Positions 15,587 through 25,841 are shown, counted from the stretch's first letter. The stretch is DNA of 64,000 nt from Gemmiger formicilis (GCF_024462815.1 NZ_JANGCG010000006.1:62001-126000), one strand, 5' to 3'. The notes: a model not told the origin generated them from the sequence alone. A program made the numbers and translations.

Positions 15587-16487
15587 TCTCTTTTCGAGTG
15601 AGCAGGAGCGGCAGGACGCAAAATTAGAGAAAATCCAAATTTTGCCGCTGACGGAACTGCATCCCTTTCGGAATCACCCTTTTCAAGTCCGTGACGATGA
15701 CGAAATGGACAAAATGGTGGACAGTGTCAAGGAATACGGTGTCATGACCCCGGCCATTGTCCGCCCCCGGAAAGATGGTGGGTATGAAATCGTGGCGGGC
15801 CACCGCCGCTGTCATGCCAGCCAGCGGGCGGGCGTGGAGACTATGCCCTGCATAGTGCGGGATATGGACGATGATACTGCTATTATTCTGATGGTAGATT
15901 CCAACTGCCAACGAGAGCATATTTTGCCGAGTGAAAAGGCGAAAGCGTATGAGATGAAACTGCAAGCTATAAAGCGAAAGGGCGGTAGACCGTCAAAAAT
16001 AAATTCTGGCCAAGTTGGCCAGAATTTTACACAGCCTTTTTCCGTAGAGAAAGTCGCAGACGAAGCGGGTGAAAGTGTTAAGCAAGTCCAGCGCTTCATC
16101 CGTCTGAACAAACTCACCCCCGAACTTATGAAAATGGTGGATGATGGCAAGCTAAAAACCACTCCCGCCGTAGAACTTAGCTACCTTACCCCGGAAGAAC
16201 AAGAGGACTTCCTGTCCTATATGGAATCCGAGGGCTGTACCCCGTCACTGTCTCAAGCACAAAAACTCAAGGAGGCCAGCAAGGAAAGCGTGTTGACACC
16301 CGAAAAAATCCAGCATATTATGGCCGCCAAGCCGCCAAGTGTAAAGCCGCGTGACCCGCAGCTTATGATTCCGGTTGCTAAAGTTGAGCGCTATTTCCCC
16401 AAAGGATTTACGAGCGACCAGATGCAGCAGGTTATCGTAAAACTGCTGGAAAACTATGCCCGTGCCCACCAGCACGGAAGCAGATGA
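15543..16487 (+). CDS. parB: ParB/Spo0J-type partition protein
   Basis: A 314-aa protein with an N-terminal ParB/sulfiredoxin-like domain (LPLTELHPFRNHPFQVRDD, IVRPRKDGGYEIVAGHRRCHA, NCQREHILPSEKAKAYEMKL) and a central helix-turn-helix KorB region (PFSVEKVADEAGESVKQVQRFIRLNKL). In the ParB family the GHRR box is the CTPase motif. The start lies inside the 3' end of parA, with GGAGGTGACGG just before the ATG. The probable partner is the ParA at 14780. No parS site was identified. Confidence 0.94.
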   Translation: MREYGSNINLPSLDNLFSSEQERQDAKLEKIQILPLTELHPFRNHPFQVRDDDEMDKMVDSVKEYGVMTPAIVRPRKDGGYEIVAGHRRCHASQRAGVETMPCIVRDMDDDTAIILMVDSNCQREHILPSEKAKAYEMKLQAIKRKGGRPSKINSGQVGQNFTQPFSVEKVADEAGESVKQVQRFIRLNKLTPELMKMVDDGKLKTTPAVELSYLTPEEQEDFLSYMESEGCTPSLSQAQKLKEASKESVLTPEKIQHIMAAKPPSVKPRDPQLMIPVAKVERYFPKGFTSDQMQQVIVKLLENYARAHQHGSR

Positions 16488-16499
16488 GGGGGAACACCG

Positions 16500-16904
16500 A
16501 TGACGAGATTATTAGTTGTTGAACCCGGCTACTGTCCTTATCAAGCGGGTTTTCCCAGCGCGATGGCGGCTGCTTCCGAAGTTGTTGAGGGCGAGAGCCA
16601 AATCCTAAAACCGTTCGGCACACCGCGAATCGGGCTAATATGCAGCAAAACCCAAAGCCGACTGAAATATAACAGACAGGTCAATGATGAGGGCGTGACT
16701 GTGCGCGGACGCTTTCTCGTTTGCGGACTAAATGGCGATAAGGTCATAGGGCTATCCAAGGATCAGGCAGACCGGTACAGCCGTCTACTTTTTCTACCGC
16801 AAGTCGAAGATATGGCAAGCGGTGAACTGCCCGCCGCAAAGGTACGCCCGCAGGATGAACGCTACGGGAACAAACTATCTTTTTGGGAAAGGTTGGAAAG
16901 ATAA
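16500..16904 (+). CDS. DUF3846-type protein
   Basis: A 134-aa small acidic/neutral protein, MTRLLVVEPGYCPY..., that I match to the DUF3846 family of conjugative elements. Family features are an N-terminal VVEPG, a central ICSKTQSRLKYNR and RGRFLVCGLNGDKVIGLSKDQADRY. Function unknown. It lies between parB and the YodL-like gene, and its TAA overlaps the next ATG by one nucleotide. A second member of the same type is at 45966-46400. Confidence 0.7.
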   Translation: MTRLLVVEPGYCPYQAGFPSAMAAASEVVEGESQILKPFGTPRIGLICSKTQSRLKYNRQVNDEGVTVRGRFLVCGLNGDKVIGLSKDQADRYSRLLFLPQVEDMASGELPAAKVRPQDERYGNKLSFWERLER

Positions 16905-17479
16905 TGGAAGAAAAGACAGATAAAGTAGTCGGCTACATCGAATATCTCGGTGCAGGCGGGACTATCGGTGAAATCGTTCCTTACACAAGCGTGGAAAAAT
17001 TCAAGGATGAAATTCTGGATTCCTTGGATTGTGGGCGGCCAGTGACACCGGTTGTATTCTCAGATGAACTGGATGAGCCACTCCAATTTGATTCAGGCAC
17101 CTATTTCCCGTGGGGATTTCGCAGCGAAAAGCGAGTGCAAATTCCTTATGAAATCTATCAAACTAACAGGCGAGACCTTGTTTTTATGGAGTATTCTCCT
17201 GCGCGGCTCGCTGCCGGAGCAAAGGACTACGAACTCGTGTACAAGGGGCAGATGGAGCGTTGGGAAACGCTGGACAGCATTTATTCACGGCATAATCGGG
17301 ATGACCGTCCAAACGCCAAAACTATGCGTTCCGTCTCTGTCAGCGATATTATTGTGACACACAAAGATAACGAGACACACGCTTTTTATGTTCAGCCGAT
17401 TGGGTATAAGCAGGTAGATAACTTGTTGCCGGAACTTGAAAATGCCACACTGTCAAAAGCAGAACAGCACGAGCGATAA
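16904..17479 (+). CDS. YodL-domain protein
   Basis: About 191 aa. The C-terminal half matches the YodL-like domain: YELVYKGQMERWETLDSIYS, NAKTMRSVSVSDIIVTH and FYVQPIGYKQVD. The N-terminal half (KVVGYIEYLGAGGTIGEIVPY...) is a conserved but unnamed region. Function unknown; these proteins accompany the large methylase/helicase of Tn1549-like ICEs. The start is the ATG at 16904 (overlapping TAATG), preferred over a TTG at 16883 because it follows GGAAAGGTTGGAAAG. It is 10 nt upstream of the next gene. Confidence 0.75.
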   Translation: MEEKTDKVVGYIEYLGAGGTIGEIVPYTSVEKFKDEILDSLDCGRPVTPVVFSDELDEPLQFDSGTYFPWGFRSEKRVQIPYEIYQTNRRDLVFMEYSPARLAAGAKDYELVYKGQMERWETLDSIYSRHNRDDRPNAKTMRSVSVSDIIVTHKDNETHAFYVQPIGYKQVDNLLPELENATLSKAEQHER

Positions 17480-17489
17480 GGAGCAGCCT

Positions 17490-20400
17490 ATGGCTAAATA
17501 CGAAAATATCCGTGCGCTTGCCAAAAAGCAACTGCAAGCCGTCACGGAAAGCAGTGACCGTTGGAAAGCATTTTTGCGGACAGCGGCCATTGCTTATAAT
17601 TATAGTTTCCCGAACCAGCTTTTGATTCACGAGCAAAGCCCCACCGCCACAGCCGTGGCCGACATAGCCTACTGGAATAATAATGCGGGTCGCTGGGTCA
17701 AGCGCGGCGCGCACGGTATCGCGGTATTTGACACGCGGGCAAATTCTTCCCGGCTGCGGTATCTGTTTGACATTTCCGATACCATTCCCCGCGCAGAGGT
17801 TCCCGAAGCGCTGCCGTGGGTCATTACAGACCAGAACTGGCGGCCTGTTTGGGATAAAATTGTAGCGGATAATCACGCTGACAGCATCCAGAGCGCCCTA
17901 CTCATGCTCTCTACATCCTGCGTTGCCCAGCGCAGCGCCATGTTCACAACCGCACTGGGAAAAGCGATAGACGGCAGCAGCTTACAGTGGGCCAAGCCGG
18001 ACGAACAGCGGCAGCTATTTTTACAGCTTATCACCCAAAGCTGTCTGTATATGGCCGCGCTGCGGTGCGGTGTGGATACTGCGCGGCTGGACCTGTCTGC
18101 CCTTGAGTCCGTGAACCAGTTTGATACAAACCGCATCACTCTGTGTTTGGGCAGCGCTTGCCAACAGGCGGCACGGCCTCTCATGCAGCAGATCGGTAGC
18201 ATCACGAGAGAAATCGACAGTGTTGCACGCGCCGAAAAAGTCCGCTATTATGGTGACAAACAGGAAGAAACCAATAACACCAAGGAGGTCAACAATGGAG
18301 TACATGATGGTGAACGGCTACCAAATCCCGGCGCTGACGTTGAACGAGCCGCCGATGCCGGAAATCGGGAAGTACGGCAGCCTGCGGCGGAAATTCCTGC
18401 TGGAGAACGCTCCGATGATGTTCGACGAGATGATGCTGGAGGGAACGCTGTACCCGCATCTGGTGGAGATGGACAACGCAGTACATCGGCAAATCGAACA
18501 GACGATGCAGACGCTGATGCAGCAGAGCACCGCCCCGAACCGGCAGACCGACCCGATGGGCTGGACGCAGTGGATGAACGCCTTGCAGGCCCAAGCCGAG
18601 GAACTGGCGATGCAGCAGATTTACAGCCTGTAACACAAGAACCCCAAGCGGAGAGCGATACCACGCCCTCCGCTTTTTCTGTGCCCATTTCTGATTTGCC
18701 GCCGCTGAGCGATGAACTGATTCTAGGCTTGCTGGCGAAGGACTCCTCCAGCCGTGCCGACAATGCGGCTATTCTGGAATATTTCAATGAGCATCCCGAC
18801 CTTGCCGAGCGCAGCGCCTTTTGCAAGCACTGTTACAAGCAAATTTATACATATTTGTTCGTGGATGACCATACCGTGGGTTTTATCCGGCATGATATGT
18901 ACCTTGAACTTTGGGAGGGCAACTATCTTACCAAAACAGCGCAGGTCAATCTGACATGGGATGCTGTTGCCGCAAAGATTGCTGACCTTATCGAGCAAGG
19001 GCGGCTGATGGTTCCCATCAAGGCTACACCCGTGCAGCAGCAGATGGAGCAGCTTACTCTTACTCCCGAAGATTCTGAAAAGGCAGGGCTGCCGAGCCAT
19101 GAGCAGCAAGCAAAAAATATCGACCTTGCGGCAGAAGCCAAAAAGTGGAACAAGCCCATCATTGACGCATCCGGCAAGTACATTACGGAGCAGGACATTA
19201 CCGATGCACTGTGCAAAGGCGGCGGGTTTGAAGATAGCAAATTTCGCATTCAGCAATATCTCTCTGCACAGGTACTTCCTATCGAGGAAGATCAGGCCCG
19301 CTGGCTGAAAAAGGAATACGGCATCGGCGGCGGCACATGGATCTTCCGTGATGGTGGGCGCGGCTTTCTTAACCACATGGGCAAAAATCTTGAGATCACC
19401 CGACGTACAGAGGACGGCGAGTATCGCCGCGTTTTGAAGTGGAAAGAGGTTGCCCAGCGCCTGCGGCTTTTGGTTTACAACGACCAGTATCTGACCGATG
19501 CCGAAAAAGCCCCCTATCAGGCATGGGCAGCAGAACAGCAAGCCGCCCGCGCAGCGAACGATGCCGCCCTCGACCATGCAAAACACGTCATCGCGGATTT
19601 CTGTGAGAATGAGGGGCTAAACGAGCCGAATTTCTCCGACTTGACCCGCGTGGAGTTTGCTTACTCTACCACCGAGGACGATGAGCACGAGATCCAAGTG
19701 TATGCCAATCTTCTGCGGAACGAAATCCGCTATGAGGTTGACGGTAACATTGTCCATATCGACTACTTCCAAGATAACCACGAGCTTGCTGCGCAGGGCA
19801 TTGAAAACAGCGCTTTCTCGGATTTTATCAATACCGCCGAAGCAGAGTTTGAAAAGCATCATCCGACTGCAAGAAAAGTCGAAAAATCACCTGTAACTAT
19901 CGGCAGTACGGTTTATCTGGAAGATGCCAGACCCTTTACCGTGGAGGAAATCGGCAGAGAAAACATTCATCTGCGGGATGAAAGTTTCCCGCTGGTAGGC
20001 CGTGCCGTCAGCCACGAGGAGTTTGCGCGGCTGCTTGCTGCCAACCCCAAAAATGCAGCACTATCCGCCCCGGAAGTTCCAAGCCGCCAAGCGCAGCAGG
20101 AAGAAACTGCTGAACCCATCGTGGGCGAAGTCATCGAAGAACCCAGCCCCTTTGTGGCACAGGTTATGGCGGATGCAGAACGGCTTTCGGCAGAAGATGA
20201 ACCTTACCACCGTGAACCCATTACCTATGAAGCTCCCTATCTGGACAACCTGCCGACAGCACCGCGCGAAAAGTTTGCAGCCAACATTGCCGCTATCCAA
20301 AAGCTGAAAGAAATTGAGCAGCGCGTAGCGAACGGTGGCAGCCCTGCTTTTGAGGATGAGCAGAAAATTTTAGCGCAGTACACGGGCTGGGGCGGGCTTT

Positions 20401-23400
20401 CGGATGCGTTCGACCCGAACAAAAGTGCATGGTCGAACGAGTACAGCCAACTGAAAGCAGCATTGTCTGAATCTGAGTATGAAGCTGCCCGCAGCAGCAC
20501 CCTGACGGCGTTTTATACCCCCGCCACCGTTATCCACCCCATCTACCGTGCATTGGAACGCTTCGGCGTAAAGGGCGGCAAAATCCTAGAACCCAGCATG
20601 GGCACAGGCGCATTTCTCGCACACGGACATTTTGGCAGCAGTGACGCCAAATTCTACGGCGTAGAATTGGACAGCATCACAGGCCGCATCTCCAAGCAAC
20701 TTTATCAAAAGGCAAATATCCAAGTAACCGGCTATGAAAATGCGCTTCTCCCAGACAACTATTTTGACTGCGTTATTGGCAATGTCCCTTTCGGTAATTT
20801 TCAAGTCAATGACCCGCAGTATAACCGGCTGCATTTTCCCATTCACGACTATTTCTTTGCCAAGAGCATCGACAAGCTGCGCACCGGCGGCATCATGGCG
20901 TTCATCACCTCCAGCGGCACATTGGACAAAAAGGATGACCGCGCCCGCAAGTACATTGCCGAGCGCTGCGACCTCATCGGTGCGGTGCGCTTGCCCAACA
21001 ATGCGTTCAAGGGCAGCGGCACTAAAATTATGACGGATGTAATTTTCCTGCAAAAGCGTGACACACTGCGCCAGCAGGACGAGCCTTGGCTGCACCTTGC
21101 AGAAGATGCCAACGGCATCACTATGAACCACTACTTTGTGGAGCACCCTGAAATGATTTGCGGCAAAATGGAGATCGTCGCCGGCCCGTATGGACCGACT
21201 TCCACCTGCCAGCCAATAGACCCCGATGCGGTTGACCGTTTCGGAAAGCCGTTGTTGGAAACGCAAATCGACACTGCTATGCAGCACTTGACCGCCACGC
21301 TGACAAAAGCCGAAATCTCTGTGCAGGAAGAAAGCGGCGAGGATACCAAGTACATTGATGCCGATCCCTTTGTGCGTAATTTCAGCTACACGGTAAAGGA
21401 CGATAAAATCTATTACCGTGAGGGCGCAGTCATGCGGGAATGTAATCCCAACGCAGCATCCGCCGAGCGCATCCGCAAACTGGTGGAACTGCGCGATACC
21501 ACCCGCGCATTGATCGATGCGCAGTTGCAGGACTTGTCGGACGATGAAATCCACCGTCTGCAAGCCCAGCTTAACCGCCAGTATGATGCCTTCCGCAGCA
21601 AGCACGGCCTAATCAACAGCCGCAGTTCGGAACTGTCTTTCCGGGATGACAGCAGCTACTATTTGCTGTGTTCACTGGAAAATGTCGATGAAAAAGGAAA
21701 CTTTATCAGCAAGTCGGATATGTTCACCAAGAGAACTATTCGCTCTGCACAGATACCCGACCACGCCGACACGGCATCGGATGCACTGGCACTGAGCATC
21801 GGGGAACGCGCTAAGGTCGATATGCCCTACATGATGCACCTTACCGGAAAAGATGAAGCAACGCTTGCCAAGGAACTGGCGGGCGTTATTTTTGTAGAGC
21901 CTTTCCGCAAACAGGAGGACGGCAGCCCTGTTTACCTTATGGCGGACGAGTATTTATCCGGCAATGTACGCGAAAAGCTGCGTATTGCTCATGTTGCCGC
22001 CGACCAAGACCTGGCGTTTCGCATCAATGTAGAAGCGTTGGAACAGGTGCAGCCCAAGGACTTGACTGCGGGCGAGATAACGGTTCGGTTGGGTGTCACA
22101 TGGATTGGGTCGGAAATCATCAAGCAGTTTGCCGATGAACTTTTTCAGTCAACCTACCGCGAACAGAAAATAGCTGTCAGTTACAATGAATACCTGAATA
22201 GCTGGTATATTTCCAACAAGAGCCAGGGCAACGATAATATCCGCGTCACGAACACCTACGGCACAAAACGTATCAACGGCTATCATTTGTTGGAGAACGC
22301 ACTCAACCTGCGGGCCACCAAAATTTACGATACAATCTATGACGAAAACGGCAAGGAGCAGCATAAGCTCAATGGTCCTGCCACCGAAGAAGCACAGGCC
22401 AAGCAACGGATGATAGAAGATGCTTTTAAAGACTGGATTTTCAAGGACCGTGAGCGCCGGGAAAGTTTGGTGGCGCTGTACAATGAAAAGTTTAACTGCA
22501 TCCGCCCCCGTGAGTACGACGGCAGCCATATCCAGTTTTTCGGTATGAACCCGGAAATCGCACTGCGGCCCCACCAGCGCAATGCCATTGCCCATATTTT
22601 GTACGGTCATAACACTCTGCTGGCCCATGTGGTCGGCGCAGGTAAAACTTACGAAATGGTCGCCGCCGCGATGGAGAAAAAGCGATTGGGATTATGCAGC
22701 AAAACACTTGTCGCCGTGCCAAATCATCTGACCGGCCAATTTGCCAGTGAAGCGCTGAAGCTGTACCCCAATGCAAACATTTTGGTGACAACGCAGCGCG
22801 ATTTTGAAAAGTCAAACCGTAAACGGTTTTGTGCAAAAATTGCCACCGGCAACTATGACATTGTGGTAATCGGTCACAGCCAGTTTGAAAAGATTCCACT
22901 TTCCGATGCCAGAAAAGCCGAGTTTATCCGCAAGCAAATTGACGAAGTGGAGATGCAGTTGGAGAGCATGGACAACAGCGACAGCCGTCTGACCGTCAAG
23001 CAGTTGGAAAGTAAGAAAAAGCAGTTGAAAACCAAGCTGTCAAATTTGCTGGACGCCCCGAAGCGGGATGATGTGGTGACCTTTGAGGAACTGGGTGCAG
23101 ACTCCCTCATGGTCGATGAAGCACACAATTTCAAGAACCTCATGACCGTTACAAAGATGCACAACATCGCGGGTATCAGCACCACCGAGAGCCAAAAGGC
23201 CAGTGACCTGTTTATGAAGTGCCAGTACCTTGATGAAATCACCGGGGCGCGGGGGGTAACATTTGCCACAGGCACCCCCATTTCCAACAGTATGACCGAG
23301 CTGTATACCATGCAGCGCTATTTGCAGCAGTACACCTTGGAACGCAACGGCCTTGCAAACTTTGACAGTTGGGCGGCCACCTTTGGCGAAACCGTCACAG

Positions 23401-25043
23401 CCATCGAACTTGCGCCGGAGGGAACCGGCTACCGCACAAAAACACGCTTTGCTCGTTTTTTCAATCTGCCGGAACTCATGGCAATGTTCAAAGAATGCGC
23501 TGACATTCAAACAGCAGATATGCTGAAACTGCCTGTTCCTGCTCTTGTGGGCGGCAAGCCGACCAACATTCAGCTAAAGCCCTCTGAAATACAAAAACAG
23601 ATGGTAGCGGAATTGGGCGAACGGGCCGATAAAATCCGCAATAAAATGGTAAAGCCCTATGAGGACAATATGCTGAAAATCACCAACGACGGACGCAAAT
23701 TGGCGCTGGATCAGCGCTTGATTGACCCCGACTTACCCGATGACCCTGACAGCAAGGTAAATATCTGTGTGAGCAAAATTTTTGAGATATGGGAGCAGAC
23801 CATGCCCCAACGCAGTGCGCAGCTTGTTTTCTGCGATCTGTCCACGCCCAAGGCGGGCGTTTTCAATGTCTACGATGACATGAAAGCAAAGCTGATCGAG
23901 CGCGGAATCCCCGAAACAGAAATTGCCTTCATCCATGAAGCGAACACCGATGCCCGCAAGACAGAACTTTTCGGAAAAGTCCGCAGCGGCGCAGTTCGCG
24001 TGCTGATGGGCAGCACCGCCAAAATGGGAGCCGGAACCAATGTCCAAAAGCGGTTGATTGCGCTGCACCATCTGGATGTACCGTGGCGGCCATCTGATAT
24101 TGAGCAGCGTGAGGGCAGAATATTACGACAGGGCAATGAAAATAAGGCGGTCTATGTTTTCCGTTATGTAACGGAGGGCACATTTGATGCCTACTCATGG
24201 CAGCTTATCGAGAATAAGCAAAAATTCATCGGTCAGATCATGACCTCAAAATCTCCGGCTCGCAGCTGCAATGATATGGACGAGGCCGCGCTGTCCTACG
24301 CCGAGGTAAAGGCATTGGCGGCTGGCAATCCGCTTATCAAGGAAAAGATGGACTTGGACGTGCAGTTGACCCGTCTTAAAACACTGAAAGCTGCCCATGA
24401 CAGCCAGCGTTATGAACTGGAAAATAAAATTGCCATCGGTTTCCCGGCTGAAATCCGAAAATGCAAAGAACAGATTGAAAATGCCACGGTAGACGCCGCC
24501 ACCGTAAAGGAACACTCCGTAGTGGATGCGGACGGCAAAGATGTTTTCTGTATCCAGTTGGAAAAGGAAGTTTACTACGAAAAAGAACCGGCTGGAAAAG
24601 CGTTGTTGGGGTTGCTGGGCTTGGCACTGAATAGCGAAAAGCCCGTACCCATCGGGTGTTTCAAGGGTATGGAACTGCAAATCCAACATCTGTCTTTTGG
24701 CAACGAGTACCATGCAAGGTTGGTTGGCTCTGGTACATACAGCACTCAGCTGGGAGCTGATGTGCTGGGCAATCTGACACGCCTTTCCAATTTGGCAAAT
24801 GGTATTGAACCGAGCATTGAAAAGACCCGCAATATGCAAATCCAGTTGGAACAGCAGCTTGCCAGCGCCGAGGAAGAAGTCAAGCGGCCATTTCCGCAGG
24901 CAACGGAACTGACTGAAAAGAGCAAGCGCCTTGCGGTGCTGGAGGGACTGCTGAACATGAATGACAAAGACATTGTGACCGACACCGAGCCGGAACAACA
25001 GTGTCAGGCCGACAATCGACAGCGTGGACAGGAGGAACGATAA
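17490..25043 (+). CDS. Large DNA methylase / SNF2-type helicase protein
   Basis: A 2517-aa hallmark protein of gut ICEs. Order: ArdC-like N-terminal domain (about 1-90, FPNQLLIHEQSPTATAV, WVKRGAHGIAVFD), linker rich in D/R/A/E (about 269-381) overlapping tnpV, and LPD-like segments (about 500-860). Next is an N6-methyltransferase-like part with EPSMGTGAF (about 1034) and IGNVPFGNF (about 1096, NPPY replaced by NVPF). An SF2/SNF2 helicase follows with VVGAGKTYEM (about 1713), VDEAHNFK (about 1876), TGTPISNSM (about 1926) and QREGRILRQGN (about 2205), then a C-terminal coiled-coil-like part. Probably acts on incoming ICE DNA (anti-restriction or processing); the activity is unproven. The start is the ATG at 17490 after AAGGAGCAG. 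Confidence 0.9.
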   Translation: MAKYENIRALAKKQLQAVTESSDRWKAFLRTAAIAYNYSFPNQLLIHEQSPTATAVADIAYWNNNAGRWVKRGAHGIAVFDTRANSSRLRYLFDISDTIPRAEVPEALPWVITDQNWRPVWDKIVADNHADSIQSALLMLSTSCVAQRSAMFTTALGKAIDGSSLQWAKPDEQRQLFLQLITQSCLYMAALRCGVDTARLDLSALESVNQFDTNRITLCLGSACQQAARPLMQQIGSITREIDSVARAEKVRYYGDKQEETNNTKEVNNGVHDGERLPNPGADVERAADAGNREVRQPAAEIPAGERSDDVRRDDAGGNAVPASGGDGQRSTSANRTDDADADAAEHRPEPADRPDGLDAVDERLAGPSRGTGDAADLQPVTQEPQAESDTTPSAFSVPISDLPPLSDELILGLLAKDSSSRADNAAILEYFNEHPDLAERSAFCKHCYKQIYTYLFVDDHTVGFIRHDMYLELWEGNYLTKTAQVNLTWDAVAAKIADLIEQGRLMVPIKATPVQQQMEQLTLTPEDSEKAGLPSHEQQAKNIDLAAEAKKWNKPIIDASGKYITEQDITDALCKGGGFEDSKFRIQQYLSAQVLPIEEDQARWLKKEYGIGGGTWIFRDGGRGFLNHMGKNLEITRRTEDGEYRRVLKWKEVAQRLRLLVYNDQYLTDAEKAPYQAWAAEQQAARAANDAALDHAKHVIADFCENEGLNEPNFSDLTRVEFAYSTTEDDEHEIQVYANLLRNEIRYEVDGNIVHIDYFQDNHELAAQGIENSAFSDFINTAEAEFEKHHPTARKVEKSPVTIGSTVYLEDARPFTVEEIGRENIHLRDESFPLVGRAVSHEEFARLLAANPKNAALSAPEVPSRQAQQEETAEPIVGEVIEEPSPFVAQVMADAERLSAEDEPYHREPITYEAPYLDNLPTAPREKFAANIAAIQKLKEIEQRVANGGSPAFEDEQKILAQYTGWGGLSDAFDPNKSAWSNEYSQLKAALSESEYEAARSSTLTAFYTPATVIHPIYRALERFGVKGGKILEPSMGTGAFLAHGHFGSSDAKFYGVELDSITGRISKQLYQKANIQVTGYENALLPDNYFDCVIGNVPFGNFQVNDPQYNRLHFPIHDYFFAKSIDKLRTGGIMAFITSSGTLDKKDDRARKYIAERCDLIGAVRLPNNAFKGSGTKIMTDVIFLQKRDTLRQQDEPWLHLAEDANGITMNHYFVEHPEMICGKMEIVAGPYGPTSTCQPIDPDAVDRFGKPLLETQIDTAMQHLTATLTKAEISVQEESGEDTKYIDADPFVRNFSYTVKDDKIYYREGAVMRECNPNAASAERIRKLVELRDTTRALIDAQLQDLSDDEIHRLQAQLNRQYDAFRSKHGLINSRSSELSFRDDSSYYLLCSLENVDEKGNFISKSDMFTKRTIRSAQIPDHADTASDALALSIGERAKVDMPYMMHLTGKDEATLAKELAGVIFVEPFRKQEDGSPVYLMADEYLSGNVREKLRIAHVAADQDLAFRINVEALEQVQPKDLTAGEITVRLGVTWIGSEIIKQFADELFQSTYREQKIAVSYNEYLNSWYISNKSQGNDNIRVTNTYGTKRINGYHLLENALNLRATKIYDTIYDENGKEQHKLNGPATEEAQAKQRMIEDAFKDWIFKDRERRESLVALYNEKFNCIRPREYDGSHIQFFGMNPEIALRPHQRNAIAHILYGHNTLLAHVVGAGKTYEMVAAAMEKKRLGLCSKTLVAVPNHLTGQFASEALKLYPNANILVTTQRDFEKSNRKRFCAKIATGNYDIVVIGHSQFEKIPLSDARKAEFIRKQIDEVEMQLESMDNSDSRLTVKQLESKKKQLKTKLSNLLDAPKRDDVVTFEELGADSLMVDEAHNFKNLMTVTKMHNIAGISTTESQKASDLFMKCQYLDEITGARGVTFATGTPISNSMTELYTMQRYLQQYTLERNGLANFDSWAATFGETVTAIELAPEGTGYRTKTRFARFFNLPELMAMFKECADIQTADMLKLPVPALVGGKPTNIQLKPSEIQKQMVAELGERADKIRNKMVKPYEDNMLKITNDGRKLALDQRLIDPDLPDDPDSKVNICVSKIFEIWEQTMPQRSAQLVFCDLSTPKAGVFNVYDDMKAKLIERGIPETEIAFIHEANTDARKTELFGKVRSGAVRVLMGSTAKMGAGTNVQKRLIALHHLDVPWRPSDIEQREGRILRQGNENKAVYVFRYVTEGTFDAYSWQLIENKQKFIGQIMTSKSPARSCNDMDEAALSYAEVKALAAGNPLIKEKMDLDVQLTRLKTLKAAHDSQRYELENKIAIGFPAEIRKCKEQIENATVDAATVKEHSVVDADGKDVFCIQLEKEVYYEKEPAGKALLGLLGLALNSEKPVPIGCFKGMELQIQHLSFGNEYHARLVGSGTYSTQLGADVLGNLTRLSNLANGIEPSIEKTRNMQIQLEQQLASAEEEVKRPFPQATELTEKSKRLAVLEGLLNMNDKDIVTDTEPEQQCQADNRQRGQEER
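18295..18633 (+). CDS. tnpV: TnpV-like protein nested in the helicase gene
   Basis: A 112-aa ORF in the +1 frame inside the large methylase/helicase gene. The sequence MEYMMVNGYQIPALTLNEPP..IGKYGSLRRKFL...LYPHLVEMD...MGWTQWMNALQAQAEE matches the TnpV family of transposon-encoded proteins. It has its own strong ribosome site (AAGGAGGTCAACA) before the ATG. In the host frame the same DNA encodes a low-complexity D/R/A/E/G/P-rich linker, so the tnpV frame appears to be the constrained one. TnpV function is unknown. Expression is likely given the ribosome site but unproven. Confidence 0.8.
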   Translation: MEYMMVNGYQIPALTLNEPPMPEIGKYGSLRRKFLLENAPMMFDEMMLEGTLYPHLVEMDNAVHRQIEQTMQTLMQQSTAPNRQTDPMGWTQWMNALQAQAEELAMQQIYSL

Positions 25044-25112
25044 ATTTTATGATTAAAGGCAGAAAGACCAATCGTATACGCGACCACCCCAAGGATGAAA
25101 GGAGTAGTTTTT

Positions 25113-25832
25113 ATGAAAAAATCTATTGTTGCACTGGGCATGGTATTGGCGCTGTCCGGGTGTACAGCGGCAGCGGATGAAACTCTTGCGGCTGAACCGG
25201 CTGCGCTGGTGGAAATCTCACCGGCCACCGAAGAAACTGCGCAGCCGGTGGAAGCTGCTGCAACCGCCGAACCTGCGCAGACTGCAACCCCTGCGCCGAC
25301 ACCCGAACCGACACAGGCCCCCACGCCCGCACCGACAGCAGAGCCTGCGGCAGTCCCCACCGCAGAACCCACGCAAGCCCCGGTGGAGGAAACCGTAGCC
25401 GCCACTCCGGCACAGGTTAGTATGAGTTATGGTGCGGTGCCGTTCGACCTTGCAGCCGGTACGGAGCAATGGTGGAGCATCGACAGCAGCGACAGCGCAT
25501 ACTGGGCCGTGCAGGAGAACATCAACGCCATCCGTGCGGCGGCGGGACTTTCCCCGCTGGCAATGGACGGCGGATTGAGCGCGGCGGCAGATGCCCGCTG
25601 CGAGAGCTTTGTCGCGGGCGGTGCGTTCGACCACAGCGGCATGACCACCCGCAGCGAAATCTGCGCAGCCGGTCCTATCGGCTCAGCCAGCAGCGTATGC
25701 AGCTATTGGCAGAACAGTCCTGCCCACTATGCCAACATCACCAACGCCAGCTTTACGAGCATGGGTGTGGCCTGTTGGTTTTGCTCCACCGCCGAGGGGC
25801 AGTATACCTACTGGACTGTCACATTCAATTAA
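25113..25832 (+). CDS. CAP/SCP-domain lipoprotein
   Basis: A 239-aa lipoprotein with a lipobox LALSGCTA (Cys about 17), a long Ala/Pro/Thr/Glu spacer (about 25-110) with PTPEPTQAPTPAP repeats, and a C-terminal CAP (SCP/PR1-like) domain. That domain has NINAIRAAAGLSPLAMDGGL, ADARCESF, GAFDHSGM and YWTVTFN. Bacterial CAP proteins are extracellular and of varied or unknown function; this one is probably displayed through the cell wall. The start is the ATG at 25113 after AAAGGAG; the ATG at 25095 would give a non-signal extension. It sits between the helicase gene and a toxin-antitoxin pair. Confidence 0.85.
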   Translation: MKKSIVALGMVLALSGCTAAADETLAAEPAALVEISPATEETAQPVEAAATAEPAQTATPAPTPEPTQAPTPAPTAEPAAVPTAEPTQAPVEETVAATPAQVSMSYGAVPFDLAAGTEQWWSIDSSDSAYWAVQENINAIRAAAGLSPLAMDGGLSAAADARCESFVAGGAFDHSGMTTRSEICAAGPIGSASSVCSYWQNSPAHYANITNASFTSMGVACWFCSTAEGQYTYWTVTFN

Positions 25833-25841
25833 AACTCCTAC

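Noticed and set aside
18248..18826. Minus-strand 192-codon ORF over tnpV
   Set aside because: Ser-rich antisense of the GC-rich linker; no ribosome site. Only the tnpV frame looks like a real protein.
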